Positions 1-8,570 of a DNA stretch of 64,000 bases are shown one piece after another; within the stretch, counting starts at the first letter, position 1; every line of letters starts with the position of its first letter. The stretch comes from Bacillota bacterium. GTDB taxonomy: Bacteria; Bacillota; Clostridia; Lachnospirales; Cellulosilyticaceae. The stretch covers positions 62,001 to 126,000 of the forward strand of contig JAEWMQ010000038.1 in the NCBI GenBank assembly GCA_023393125.1. The letters are read 5' to 3'. The position numbers and the translations under genes were made by a program. Under the pieces are notes generated by a model. The model saw nothing but the letters and a program-made list of their open reading frames with translations, was not told the DNA's origin and did not search any database.

Positions 1-2022
1 TACCTTTATACCTTCTTTTACATATAGATTGCCGATATCAACACTTCCACCATTTTCAAATACTTGAATTGGATCTTTATAGGTCCATTCTTTTACTTCA
101 AGTCCACTTAATCCTATTAATGCTTCATCAAATGAGAGATTGGTTGGTCCACTATTGGCAACTTGTTTATAAAATACATTTCTTTTAGCTGTCATATATC
201 CTTTTAGACCCTTATAATTGTTACTTGTACTTCCTAAAATTCTATTGTAGGCCCATACTTTGTCAACAAGCTCAGTATCACCGCTATAAAACTTAGCAAT
301 ACCTGTATCACTAAAAAGTTCTGCTACACTTGAATAATCTCCGGTAGCTCCAAAATCAGACATAACTTTACTAGATCCCCCTTGATAGAAGAATGCAGTT
401 GCATCAGTTTGTACTGCTCCAAATACTGCTTGACAGGTAGTTGTCGTTCCTGAAGCTGATACCTTTGCCGGCGCATAGCTGTTAGCTAAAACCGTAACAA
501 TCTTATTCCTCTGTATATAAGTTTGAAAAGGTTCTGCATCTAAGTATTTAGGGTTTTCTGTAGAATTTTCCGTATTGGTTTGATATCCTGCCCAAGAAGC
601 CACTCCATTGAAAGGTTCACCAACACTTTCATATAATTTCATTGGCAAGGCCCCTGATTGTAAAGTGATATAGGGTTGACCAGCAACAAAAATGCCTCTT
701 CCTGCCGTAATAATGGATCCTGGTCCTTGTGAAAACACACCGCTACTTTGATTAGGATCTGCAACATTTACACCATTAACCGTTTGGGTTTCATTTCCTC
801 CACTTGTACCAAAGATAACACCACCAACTGTAATAGGCGAACTGCTTACCCATCGATCAATCATTACATCGTTATCTACCATCACATTGTTAGTTACAGA
901 TATAGAGGCATTACTTACTTGACCGGACGTACCAAATGGCGATTGATTTATACTACCTTCATAATAGTCATCTACAATCCCTATTGTATTGGCAATCACA
1001 TCTCCTGTGACAGTGATAGAGCTTCCATTAGCACGTGAACTACCACCCCATCCATCACTTACCATGACATTACTATGACAATATAGATTACCGGTAACTA
1101 CTATTTTCCCACCTGTATTAGCAATAACTCCACCATTCTGATCGGGATCTGCAAATGGACTGGTCGTTAAGTCAATACCTGCTCCTGGCGCAGCATTAGT
1201 ATAGGTAGTTCCTTTTTTATCTCCTTTTACAAGCATGTCTCCTATTATATTTAAGGTACTAGATGTAATAACCACATCTGAAAAACAGGTAAGTGGTGCG
1301 TCTACAAATTCTGATGCATGAAATGCCCAACCATATCTTTCATGAATTTGATTATCAAGCGTATCTGGTATATCTATCTTTATTTTTGCTTCTAATTTTT
1401 GGCTATCATAAATAGTCGTACCATTTTTAGTTTCTGCTATAACTGTTACTTTAAATTCATTAGGATTTGTAGGAACCGGACTTAATTCCTCCGTTTTCAA
1501 AGTAATGGTCGTCTTATTACCTACTGTACGATCTCCTTCTACTGTGTAAACTAAGTCCTTACCTACATAATGTTTTTTTACATACTTATATAGTTTTTCT
1601 TGCATAACCAATTTCAATTTAGCTTGTTTAATTCTAATTTTGGGGTCTGTTGTGTCACTTACATCATACTCTAAATCTTTATAGATAGTAGAACTTCCTT
1701 GAGCTGCCGATATCCTATCTGCTTTTGATTTATCCTTGATTTCTGATATCTGATTGATATACTGGTCATTAATTTCTTTCACTAGGTTAGATATTTCTGA
1801 TTCAAGTGATTTATTAACTGCATCGACCTGTTTCTCAATAGCTGATTCAGCTAAATAATACGTATTACTTGTATTTCTTTTTAGTATAGATAGTTTAAAC
1901 TGCATGCCAGATATATTAATGCAACTTACAACTATGATAGTTAAAACTAAGAGGATAATGGTTGTAATAAGCATAATATTTCCATTTTGTTTATGCTCAT
2001 TCTGTTTTCTTCTTTGCTTCAT
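1..2022 (-). CDS. PilX-like type IV pilus assembly protein, 3' end outside window
   Basis: Last visible gene of the pilus operon; 674 codons are open from the ATG at 2022 to the window edge with no stop. An AAGGCGG ribosome site lies just upstream and the start follows the stop of the previous gene by 4 bp. The N-terminus has a charged stretch, QNG, then one hydrophobic helix (about residues 16-38), followed by YYLAESAIEK, which resembles the PilX N-terminal family. There is no G|FxxxE prepilin cleavage motif with Glu+5. Residues of about 265-400 contain repeated short beta-type units (KIVVTGNLY, SITVTGDVI, SISVTNNVM, PITVGGVIF), suggesting a beta-helix surface domain. PilX-like proteins sit at pilus tips in the family; the role here is inferred. 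Much longer than a typical PilX of about 200 residues. Confidence 0.75.
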   Translation of the reverse strand, partial: MKQRRKQNEHKQNGNIMLITTIILLVLTIIVVSCINISGMQFKLSILKRNTSNTYYLAESAIEKQVDAVNKSLESEISNLVKEINDQYINQISEIKDKSKADRISAAQGSSTIYKDLEYDVSDTTDPKIRIKQAKLKLVMQEKLYKYVKKHYVGKDLVYTVEGDRTVGNKTTITLKTEELSPVPTNPNEFKVTVIAETKNGTTIYDSQKLEAKIKIDIPDTLDNQIHERYGWAFHASEFVDAPLTCFSDVVITSSTLNIIGDMLVKGDKKGTTYTNAAPGAGIDLTTSPFADPDQNGGVIANTGGKIVVTGNLYCHSNVMVSDGWGGSSRANGSSITVTGDVIANTIGIVDDYYEGSINQSPFGTSGQVSNASISVTNNVMVDNDVMIDRWVSSSPITVGGVIFGTSGGNETQTVNGVNVADPNQSSGVFSQGPGSIITAGRGIFVAGQPYITLQSGALPMKLYESVGEPFNGVASWAGYQTNTENSTENPKYLDAEPFQTYIQRNKIVTVLANSYAPAKVSASGTTTTCQAVFGAVQTDATAFFYQGGSSKVMSDFGATGDYSSVAELFSDTGIAKFYSGDTELVDKVWAYNRILGSTSNNYKGLKGYMTAKRNVFYKQVANSGPTNLSFDEALIGLSGLEVKEWTYKDPIQVFENGGSVDIGNLYVKEGIKV

Positions 2023-2026
2023 CCTA

Positions 2027-3247
2027 TCACCGCCTTTCATGAGCTGTTACATCATAACTATAAATATCCAACATTTTCTTTACGATTTTACCTTTTTTGC
2101 CTGTTACAGGGTCTGTTTCTCTTACAATCACAACCATAATAAAATTATCATAGGGTTCTATTTCATTAATTCTCTCAATAGTTGTTTTGGCAGTAGAAGT
2201 AAGGATATTTTCCACAATCACATTATATCGTTTATCCACTGCTGATAGATTCTCTGACAAGGTTTCCGTTCTCTTAATTCTAATAATTTGATCTACATTC
2301 GTGTGATTAACAAATTTAAATGTATATTCATCATAAGTTGCTGTAGTAGCTAAAGTATCCTTATTCCTCAACAGCTTTGTTAAATCTAAGTCTATAATAC
2401 TTAAAGGAGTAGGTGTTACACTAATAGTCTCTCCCGTAGTTATGTCAAATACATATCCTTTACAAACTCCTTTAACCATAATTTGACTAGTACTAGGATC
2501 ACTCAGTTCAATTTTACTATGCTTAGGTGTCCAAGTTACAGCCATGGCCTCAGATATATCTATTTTGTTAATGTCGACAACCTCATACTCTTTATCTGTC
2601 GGCAGTAAATTAAAAATGTATCTTTCCTCTACATCTTTGAATGATTTTAAAATTTCATCACTTATATTAAAGGTTACTGGCAAATTAGGATTTGTGTAAT
2701 CTCCTAAATTAAATTTGTAGCTTGAAGAAGTATATAACTTTGTAGCTGTTGAAAGTGCTGCTTGGTTAACCGTTAGGGTTTTTGTTGTAGTATCAATAGG
2801 TGCATCATTAATATTCCATAGCAACACTTCATACGCATACTGATCCGTATTGTAAGCTTGTTTTATCTCTTCTACTGTACGACGTAAGTAATCATTAAGT
2901 GTTTTTGTAAAGGTTCTATCAATAATAGAATTACTAGGATTCAAATACATATTTACAATATTATCATAATGACTTTTTTCATAATTTGATAATGTACTTA
3001 TTTTTACTTGATTCCCATCTCTTTTTTGCTTTTCAATGATATCAGTTGTTAGTTCATTTTTTATTTCTTCCATTAATTTTTCTGCATTTACGGTTGCTTC
3101 ATTAATACGTTCTGCTGATACTCTATCCTTAGTTGAACTTAAAAACGAAGCTGTAATAGGTCCTACAACTAAAGCTACAATAAATATACAGATAACAACC
3201 TCAGCAAAAGTCAGTCCCCTTTGATTTGTATTTAACGTTTTCACCAT
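2027..3247 (-). CDS. Minor type IV prepilin (PilV-like), long form
   Basis: Has a type III/IV prepilin leader, TNQRG followed by LTFAEVVICIF, with cleavage expected after Gly11 and Glu at mature position +5, then a hydrophobic helix to about residue 30. At 406 residues it is roughly twice the usual minor pilin length. The rest is soluble and matches nothing I recognise. In the pilus operon, 24 bp after pilO and 4 bp before the PilX-like gene. Probably an initiating or tip minor pilin; specificity cannot be read from sequence. Confidence 0.8.
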   Translation of the reverse strand: MVKTLNTNQRGLTFAEVVICIFIVALVVGPITASFLSSTKDRVSAERINEATVNAEKLMEEIKNELTTDIIEKQKRDGNQVKISTLSNYEKSHYDNIVNMYLNPSNSIIDRTFTKTLNDYLRRTVEEIKQAYNTDQYAYEVLLWNINDAPIDTTTKTLTVNQAALSTATKLYTSSSYKFNLGDYTNPNLPVTFNISDEILKSFKDVEERYIFNLLPTDKEYEVVDINKIDISEAMAVTWTPKHSKIELSDPSTSQIMVKGVCKGYVFDITTGETISVTPTPLSIIDLDLTKLLRNKDTLATTATYDEYTFKFVNHTNVDQIIRIKRTETLSENLSAVDKRYNVIVENILTSTAKTTIERINEIEPYDNFIMVVIVRETDPVTGKKGKIVKKMLDIYSYDVTAHERR

Positions 3248-3270
3248 CTTTTCACATCCCTACTTAGAAA

Positions 3271-4446
3271 TTAAGTAAGACTTATATTTCCTTTAGTTTG
3301 ACCTTTGGTTACCTCTTGGTCTTGCTCATTGTAAATATGAATATTATCTAAAAGTGTTCCCTCTAGAGAAACGCGCATTACTTTGCCAGAATAATTATAT
3401 ACATAAACATGAATATTAGGCATTATAGTTTGTATTTCTCTCATAGTTGATACAATTCTTAAAGCAGGTCCGTCAATAGGTATGTAAAAACTCGTTTGTT
3501 TGACTTGACCAGACTCATCTTCAATATTTAACTCGTAATAGTCCTCACGAACCATAATCGTTATATGTGCATTGGTCTGAGAAACTAACCCTACGTAGCG
3601 TTCATCTCCATCACCAGGCCCACTTAATTGATAAGTGTCCCCAGAACTTAGCAAGTCCCCTATGTTTAAATTAAACTGTGAATTGCTAAGTGCAGGTGTT
3701 GAAACTGGCTCACTAGTAGGTTCCTGGACCGGGGGGCTTACTTCACCTCCGGTTGAAGTTGTTACTACAATTTTGGGATTTTTAAAAGGCTCTTCATTAT
3801 TAATCTTAACTGATTTACCTGCTTGATAAATTTCATCTTCCACTGTACCTTCAGAGCGATAATAGACACTAAAATTAAAGGTAGTCTGCCCTAATTCATT
3901 CATACCATCTCCGAAAAATACTTCATAAGCAACCCTCTCTTCGCCATCTTTCTTCTGAGGCTCTGTACTAAAGTTGAATTTTGATATATTTCCCACTTGA
4001 TACATACTATTTAAATGCTCTATTAACTTTCTTGATGTCGTATAAGTGCTAATAAAAGAAATCTCGTACTCTTGCTTTCTAATACTTCCTAGTTCGTCTT
4101 CTGTCACCTCTACATTAGTTTGCTTAATACTACCATCCGTATATTTCATGAGATCTAAGTACCTAAAAAAGTTGGTTAAGAATTTTGAATCAGCTGTTTG
4201 ACTAGGAATCGTATTTAAAAGAGCTGTTTTTTGAATTTCCAGTTGAGCGAGTTCTTTCTTACTCTCTTCATGCTTAGCTAGTCTTTCCTCCAACTGTTCA
4301 ATTCGTCTTTGCACATTAGCAATCTCTTGTCTATTACTGGCAATCACTTGCTTATCTGCTTTATAAAACTTAATCAAATAAAAAACTTGCATTAGAATAA
4401 TCACACCAAAAACTAGGCCAAAGATAATATTCTTCATTGATTTCAT
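3271..4446 (-). CDS. pilO: Type IV pilus alignment protein PilO with C-terminal extension
   Basis: One N-terminal membrane helix (about residues 7-27) is followed by a coiled coil (about 35-75), then a PilO-like ferredoxin-fold region to about residue 210. PilO pairs with PilN and links PilM to the outer parts of the machine. The start ATG overlaps the pilN stop by one base (TAATG), so translation is probably coupled. PilO is usually about 200 residues; this one has 391. The extra part is a Pro/Thr/Ser-rich linker (about 225-255) and a beta-rich C-terminal domain of about 130 residues that I do not recognise. Confidence 0.8.
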   Translation of the reverse strand: MKSMKNIIFGLVFGVIILMQVFYLIKFYKADKQVIASNRQEIANVQRRIEQLEERLAKHEESKKELAQLEIQKTALLNTIPSQTADSKFLTNFFRYLDLMKYTDGSIKQTNVEVTEDELGSIRKQEYEISFISTYTTSRKLIEHLNSMYQVGNISKFNFSTEPQKKDGEERVAYEVFFGDGMNELGQTTFNFSVYYRSEGTVEDEIYQAGKSVKINNEEPFKNPKIVVTTSTGGEVSPPVQEPTSEPVSTPALSNSQFNLNIGDLLSSGDTYQLSGPGDGDERYVGLVSQTNAHITIMVREDYYELNIEDESGQVKQTSFYIPIDGPALRIVSTMREIQTIMPNIHVYVYNYSGKVMRVSLEGTLLDNIHIYNEQDQEVTKGQTKGNISLT

Positions 4447-5132
4447 TAATTATTCGCCTCCTCACTATTTGGTGTTGCTTCGGTTGTAGCAGGAGCAGTT
4501 CCTTCTTCTACAGGTGTTGCCTCTGCTGTAGAAGTAGTTGTAGGTTGAATAGCTGCTATTTTTAGCTTTATTGTAATGACCCCTTTATATTTATGTTCTT
4601 GCTTATCATAAGCAATGTCATGAGTAATACTATCAGATGGATACAAGGCTTCTAGAATAGTTACATAATTTATTGATTCTTGAAGCTCATTTGATTGGCA
4701 TTCTATTACTATTGTTTTTTCACTACTTCCATCTGCTGCAGGCGCTGGTACATCGATATTAAAGGATGTGATATTCACCCCTTCTGGCAAACGTGTAACA
4801 AATTCATCAAATAATTTACCATTAATATAACCTTCCTGTTTTAAACTACTGTATTTATTTAACCATTTTTTCATATCAGTTTTAGCTACTTCTAAGTCAT
4901 TTAAAGTCTTATTAACACCTGCATAGCGACTAGATGATAATTCTTCCTGCTTTTGCAATAATAAATGCTGAGTTTCCTTTACTTCTCTTTTAGGTGGAAG
5001 AACTATAAAATTAACAAATCCTACGACTTCCACTAAAAGAACGATGCTAGCAATCATTTGATAAAAACGAATTTTCTCAGCAATAATGTATTCGTTGGGT
5101 AATAAGTTAATCCCCTTTGCTCTTGCTTTCAT
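4446..5132 (-). CDS. pilN: Type IV pilus assembly protein PilN
   Basis: N-terminal KGINLLPNEY is the PilM-binding motif of PilN (family knowledge: INLLP). It is followed by a membrane helix (about residues 22-45), a coiled coil and a ferredoxin-like periplasmic-type domain. The C-terminal 30 residues are a low-complexity Thr/Ala/Glu tail. It lies between pilM (11 bp upstream) and pilO (1-base overlap), the canonical M-N-O order. Role: anchors cytoplasmic PilM to the membrane and forms the alignment platform with PilO. Confidence 0.88.
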   Translation of the reverse strand: MKARAKGINLLPNEYIIAEKIRFYQMIASIVLLVEVVGFVNFIVLPPKREVKETQHLLLQKQEELSSSRYAGVNKTLNDLEVAKTDMKKWLNKYSSLKQEGYINGKLFDEFVTRLPEGVNITSFNIDVPAPAADGSSEKTIVIECQSNELQESINYVTILEALYPSDSITHDIAYDKQEHKYKGVITIKLKIAAIQPTTTSTAEATPVEEGTAPATTEATPNSEEANN

Positions 5133-5143
5133 ACCGTTCCTCC

Positions 5144-6151
5144 TTATAGTCCATTAATGGCACCTAATATATTTACAAAAAAGCGCCTATAAGGTTCAAA
5201 TTCAACATTAGGAGCTTCAACAACTGTACTAAATTCATTTAGCTTTTCAGTTGGAATATTCAAGGCGTCTCTTATATAAGTCCTCATCCCTTTAATACTT
5301 GCTCCACCACCAACTAAGTAAATCTTTTTAATACTACCATTGTTAAAGTTTGAGAAATAAAATTGTAAGATTCTTTCAATTTCAGATATGATATTATATT
5401 CAATCTGAGGACGAATCAAATCTGAAATACGATCATCACTAATCTCTTTATCTAATAAGCTTTTATTAGCCGCTATATCATTCAGTGCACTATTAATGCT
5501 TTCTACACCAAACTCTATACTTCTAGTTAGTACTGCTTGATTATCTGAAATAATCGTAGCAGTAGTGGAATTCCCCCCAATATCCAAAACTAATACATTC
5601 GGTGCTGTCTCATAAGTCAAACGTTTTTGACTACCAAATACATTGCTCAAAGCCTCAGATGGAATGGTAATCATTATAGGTGCCAGCTTTAGAGACTTAA
5701 GTAAAGTAGCTACTGGCAAGACCACGCTATTGGGTGCCGCTACTAATAAAAGTTCATATTTCTCCACACCATCTTCTTCAAATTCTCTAACAATCTTAAA
5801 ATCAATTTGATATTGTCCACGCTCAACAGGTAAGTATTCTTCCGTTTTCATTTCTAATAATTCTTTAATTAATTTCTCGGGTTGTTTTCCCATAATGGCA
5901 TTTCTGATAATAATGCCATTACTTTGTACCACGCCCACTACTTTTCTTGCACGGTATTTCCTTTGACTTAATTCCTGATCAATAACCTTCTTTATTGCTT
6001 GAATATTACTAATCACACCATTGTTAATACAATTTGCTGGGGTATTAATAACAGAAAATTTATGTACTATTAATGTTGCAGCTTTCTTAGATACTTCAAT
6101 AATCTTGATATTGCTGCTACCAATCTCAATCCCCATAATATGCTCTGCCAT
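5144..6151 (-). CDS. pilM: Type IV pilus assembly ATPase-like protein PilM
   Basis: FtsA/actin-like protein of the PilM family. IEIGSSNIKIIEV at the N-terminus is phosphate-binding loop 1, VLDIGGNSTTATI is phosphate loop 2, and IYLVGGGASIKG is the adenosine motif. The length of 335 residues is normal. It sits in the cytoplasm and binds the N-terminal INLLP tail of PilN, which is encoded next. The start has a GAGGTGAG-type ribosome site. Confidence 0.9.
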   Translation of the reverse strand: MAEHIMGIEIGSSNIKIIEVSKKAATLIVHKFSVINTPANCINNGVISNIQAIKKVIDQELSQRKYRARKVVGVVQSNGIIIRNAIMGKQPEKLIKELLEMKTEEYLPVERGQYQIDFKIVREFEEDGVEKYELLLVAAPNSVVLPVATLLKSLKLAPIMITIPSEALSNVFGSQKRLTYETAPNVLVLDIGGNSTTATIISDNQAVLTRSIEFGVESINSALNDIAANKSLLDKEISDDRISDLIRPQIEYNIISEIERILQFYFSNFNNGSIKKIYLVGGGASIKGMRTYIRDALNIPTEKLNEFSTVVEAPNVEFEPYRRFFVNILGAINGL

Positions 6152-6218
6152 ACTCTCACCTCTTTAATTTTCCTCTTCTTTATACTCTTACTTTCTATAG
6201 CCTTTCACCTTTATTGGC

Positions 6219-6785
6219 TTAATATTTTTCTTTATAAGCTAATGACTCTGTGAAGGTTTCTTCTACTTTTAATTTTCCCAGTGTCTCTCCTTGCTTATTA
6301 AAACTACAAGTAAACTCCACAATATCGGAATTCTTTTTTCTTTTCACTTCTATATCTTCTATCACATCAGAAATTAATGCAGTCTCTCCTCCTGCTATAT
6401 AAACAAGTTTATACTTACCTTTGTTTGTGGATGATGGTATAGAAATCAGCTCAATCTCTGATATATCTGTTCCTATTTTGAATTGAATTTTATATAACTT
6501 CCCTTGTTTTTCTACATTTTCTGCTGCACTCTGTATAGGGGTTAATATATCATATGAGCTATTAGTCCCTACTAAGATTTGAATTTTTTCCGCTGTTCTT
6601 ATTTTTTCTCTTACAAAATCATTGACTGCCCTTGAATTATCTACCAAATAAGTTCTTTGATCAAATCGCTTAGAACTGACATACATCTGTGAAAAAAAGT
6701 TCAATAAACTTTGTAGAATTAAACCAAATAATAAAAGTGCAATAGCTGCTTCTAATAAGGAAAACCCCTTTTCTCTTTTCTTCAT
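6219..6785 (-). CDS. Minor prepilin (GspJ/PilW-like)
   Basis: Leader KKREKG followed by FSLLEAAIALLLFGLI is a clear prepilin cleavage site with Glu+5 and a hydrophobic helix. At 188 residues it fits a minor pseudopilin. The soluble part is beta-rich and resembles GspJ/PilW-type proteins only in general layout. A strong GGAGGGAGG site precedes the ATG. Lies between the GTG-start prepilin and pilM. Confidence 0.78.
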   Translation of the reverse strand: MKKREKGFSLLEAAIALLLFGLILQSLLNFFSQMYVSSKRFDQRTYLVDNSRAVNDFVREKIRTAEKIQILVGTNSSYDILTPIQSAAENVEKQGKLYKIQFKIGTDISEIELISIPSSTNKGKYKLVYIAGGETALISDVIEDIEVKRKKNSDIVEFTCSFNKQGETLGKLKVEETFTESLAYKEKY

Positions 6786-6802
6786 AAACCTCCCTCCTTT
6801 AC

Positions 6803-7321
6803 TTATGGTACAGTGATCTCATAATGCCCAGTACCTGTATAAAATAGTATATCTAACTTAGATTGATCATTTTTTAAACTAATCTTAAGTGTCGTTTTAT
6901 ACTCATTTCCCACAACGTCTGTTATCTTTTTATTAGAAAACTCCAATTCTGTAATAGGTGTTACAGGTATATTTCCATTTGTATCCTTAATTACTATTTC
7001 TATATTCTTATTATGTTCTATTCGTCTATCTAGTAATTTTAAATTAGTAGGACTTAAGACCTGACTAATGGTATATCCATAATAAGGATCCGTTCCCAAT
7101 GCGTTTTTACTTACTAGGTTTAAAACATAGGTCTCAGATCTATTGGTATTTTGCTTTGTGATTTGAGTAACGAGGTCTAGACAAATTTCTTTTGCAAGCT
7201 TATTAACTTCTTGTCTACGTATATTTTGCATACTAGGTATAGCTGCTACACCAATAATGCCCATAATAAGTAACACTAGCGCCACTTCTAGTAAACTAAA
7301 ACCCTTGCTTCTTTTTTTCAC
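6803..7321 (-). CDS. Minor prepilin (GspH/FimT-like), GTG start
   Basis: The reading frame is open further upstream, but the GTG at 7321 is the sensible start. AAAGGAGGG lies 6 bp before it and it gives the standard short leader KKRSKG followed by FSLLEVALVLLIMG (Glu+5). The longer form would put 31 extra residues before the prepilin signal and overlap pilD. The product is 172 residues with one N-terminal helix and a beta-rich GspH-like body. Substrate of PilD, encoded 17 bp upstream. Inferred minor pilin. Confidence 0.8.
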   Translation of the reverse strand: MKKRSKGFSLLEVALVLLIMGIIGVAAIPSMQNIRRQEVNKLAKEICLDLVTQITKQNTNRSETYVLNLVSKNALGTDPYYGYTISQVLSPTNLKLLDRRIEHNKNIEIVIKDTNGNIPVTPITELEFSNKKITDVVGNEYKTTLKISLKNDQSKLDILFYTGTGHYEITVP

Positions 7322-7338
7322 ACAAGTCCCTCCTTTAC

Positions 7339-8007
7339 TCAAATTCCCATATACTGCAAATACAACCGAATAATCTCTTCTTGAAACAATATTATTATCA
7401 GTGTTCCTATACATAAAAAGGGTCCGAAAGGAAACGCTTCGCTTTTCCTCCTAATGACATATAAACAGCTACCTATTAATACAGCAAAGGCGCTAGCTAT
7501 GATTAGCATTAACGGCAGTAGATCTAACCCTACAAAAAAGCCAATAAGAGCCATAAGCCTTACATCTCCAAATCCTAGCCCTTCTTTCTTTAATAACCAT
7601 TTTGAACCATAAAATAATAAAAGAAATAGTACATAGCCACTTACTGATCCAATAATTCCATTGAGTACTAAATGATAGTTATTTAAAGCCACTCCTTGAA
7701 TGAATCTAAATATCATCCCACCACTTAATCCTATATAAATCATTTTAGATGGTAACAACATATATTTTAAGTCAAACCAAGCTAAAAAACTTAAATCCCA
7801 AATTAAAAACATTGATAGCCATGCTTCTGCTTTCAATCCGTATACTTGGTAAATCCTCATAAATAATACCCCTACTAATAAAGATATCCAATAAAAAGGC
7901 CACTTTTTAGGCATCTCTATTTCTTCATAGCTTTTTAGAAATTGCTTTTCTAATGTATTATAACTACAGCTACTTATAAAACCTAACAAGAAACTCACTA
8001 TTAGCAT
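7339..8007 (-). CDS. pilD: Prepilin peptidase PilD, lacking the N-methylase cysteine domain
   Basis: Type IV (A24) aspartic prepilin peptidase with about seven membrane helices. The two catalytic Asp are D79 (LAWFDLKYMLLP) and D148 (GLGFGDVRLM, the GxGD motif). It cleaves prepilin leaders at the membrane's inner face. The N-terminal segment that normally holds two CxxC pairs and the methyltransferase activity is missing: only about 35 residues precede the first core helix and there are no CxxC motifs. At 222 residues it is shorter than bifunctional PilD (about 250-290). AAAGGAG precedes the ATG directly after the hairpin at 8026-8059. Confidence 0.87.
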   Translation of the reverse strand: MLIVSFLLGFISSCSYNTLEKQFLKSYEEIEMPKKWPFYWISLLVGVLFMRIYQVYGLKAEAWLSMFLIWDLSFLAWFDLKYMLLPSKMIYIGLSGGMIFRFIQGVALNNYHLVLNGIIGSVSGYVLFLLLFYGSKWLLKKEGLGFGDVRLMALIGFFVGLDLLPLMLIIASAFAVLIGSCLYVIRRKSEAFPFGPFLCIGTLIIILFQEEIIRLYLQYMGI

Positions 8008-8025
8008 ATTTTAATGCTCCTTTAA

Positions 8026-8059
8026 AATAAGCAGATATTCCACAGAATACCTGCTTATT
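8026..8059 (-). terminator. Hairpin between pilA and pilD
   Basis: A 15-bp arm pair (8026-8040 and 8045-8059) matches at 14 of 15 positions around a CACA loop, just downstream of the major pilin stop. On the minus strand it is followed by TTTTAAAGGAG, so only a weak U-run exists and the pilD ribosome site comes at once. It may be a partial terminator or a 3' stabiliser that raises pilA mRNA over downstream genes; that role is inferred. Confidence 0.6.
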
Positions 8060-8096
8060 AACTCCATCCTTAAAATCTATTTAACTAATATTACAA

Positions 8097-8513
8097 CTAG
8101 TTACTCTTAATCCAAATACCTTTATCAGAATTTGCATTAAACTTATCGTATTCACTCGCTCCAACTTTTATATACAGAATACTACTAGCAGAATCAAACG
8201 TAAGTGTTGCTCCAGATGTTTGAAGTTTAACTGTTTGTGAATCTGATAAATATTTTGGATCTAGATAGCTTGTTGAACCTAACATTGATACTATAGATCC
8301 TGCAGCAGATCCAGGCCATGCTCCCATATCTGCAAAGTAAATTTCTGCTTGATTTTGTATCGTCTTAGCTGTTGATACGTCAGTTGACATTCTAGAACGT
8401 AAAGACATTGTCGAAAATTGTGGAACTAATACGGCTCCAATGATTCCCATAATCGCAATAACTACGATTAATTCGATCAAAGTGAAACCTTTTTGATTGT
8501 GTTGAATTTTCAT
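8097..8513 (-). CDS. pilA: Major type IV pilin PilA
   Basis: Leader MKIQHNQKG is followed by FTLIELIVVIAIMGIIGAV, the textbook class IVa pilin signal with Glu+5 and a long N-terminal helix. The ATG at 8513 is chosen because AAGGGAGTG lies 6 bp upstream; an in-frame ATG 39 bp earlier would add 13 residues before the leader. The precursor is 138 residues. It contains no cysteine, so there is no C-terminal disulfide loop. Position after pilC and before pilD, and the hairpin following it, fit the main structural subunit. Ser/Thr-rich surface segments could accept sugars. Confidence 0.9.
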   Translation of the reverse strand: MKIQHNQKGFTLIELIVVIAIMGIIGAVLVPQFSTMSLRSRMSTDVSTAKTIQNQAEIYFADMGAWPGSAAGSIVSMLGSTSYLDPKYLSDSQTVKLQTSGATLTFDSASSILYIKVGASEYDKFNANSDKGIWIKSN

Positions 8514-8570
8514 TTTGCTCACTCCCTTAATTTTTTTATATGTAAATCCCAATTGGAAATTTACTCTTCC

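Noticed and set aside
748..1038. Plus-strand open frame of 96 codons
   Set aside because: Lies antisense inside the PilX-like gene, has no ribosome site and encodes a low-complexity, Thr/Tyr/Ile-rich product.
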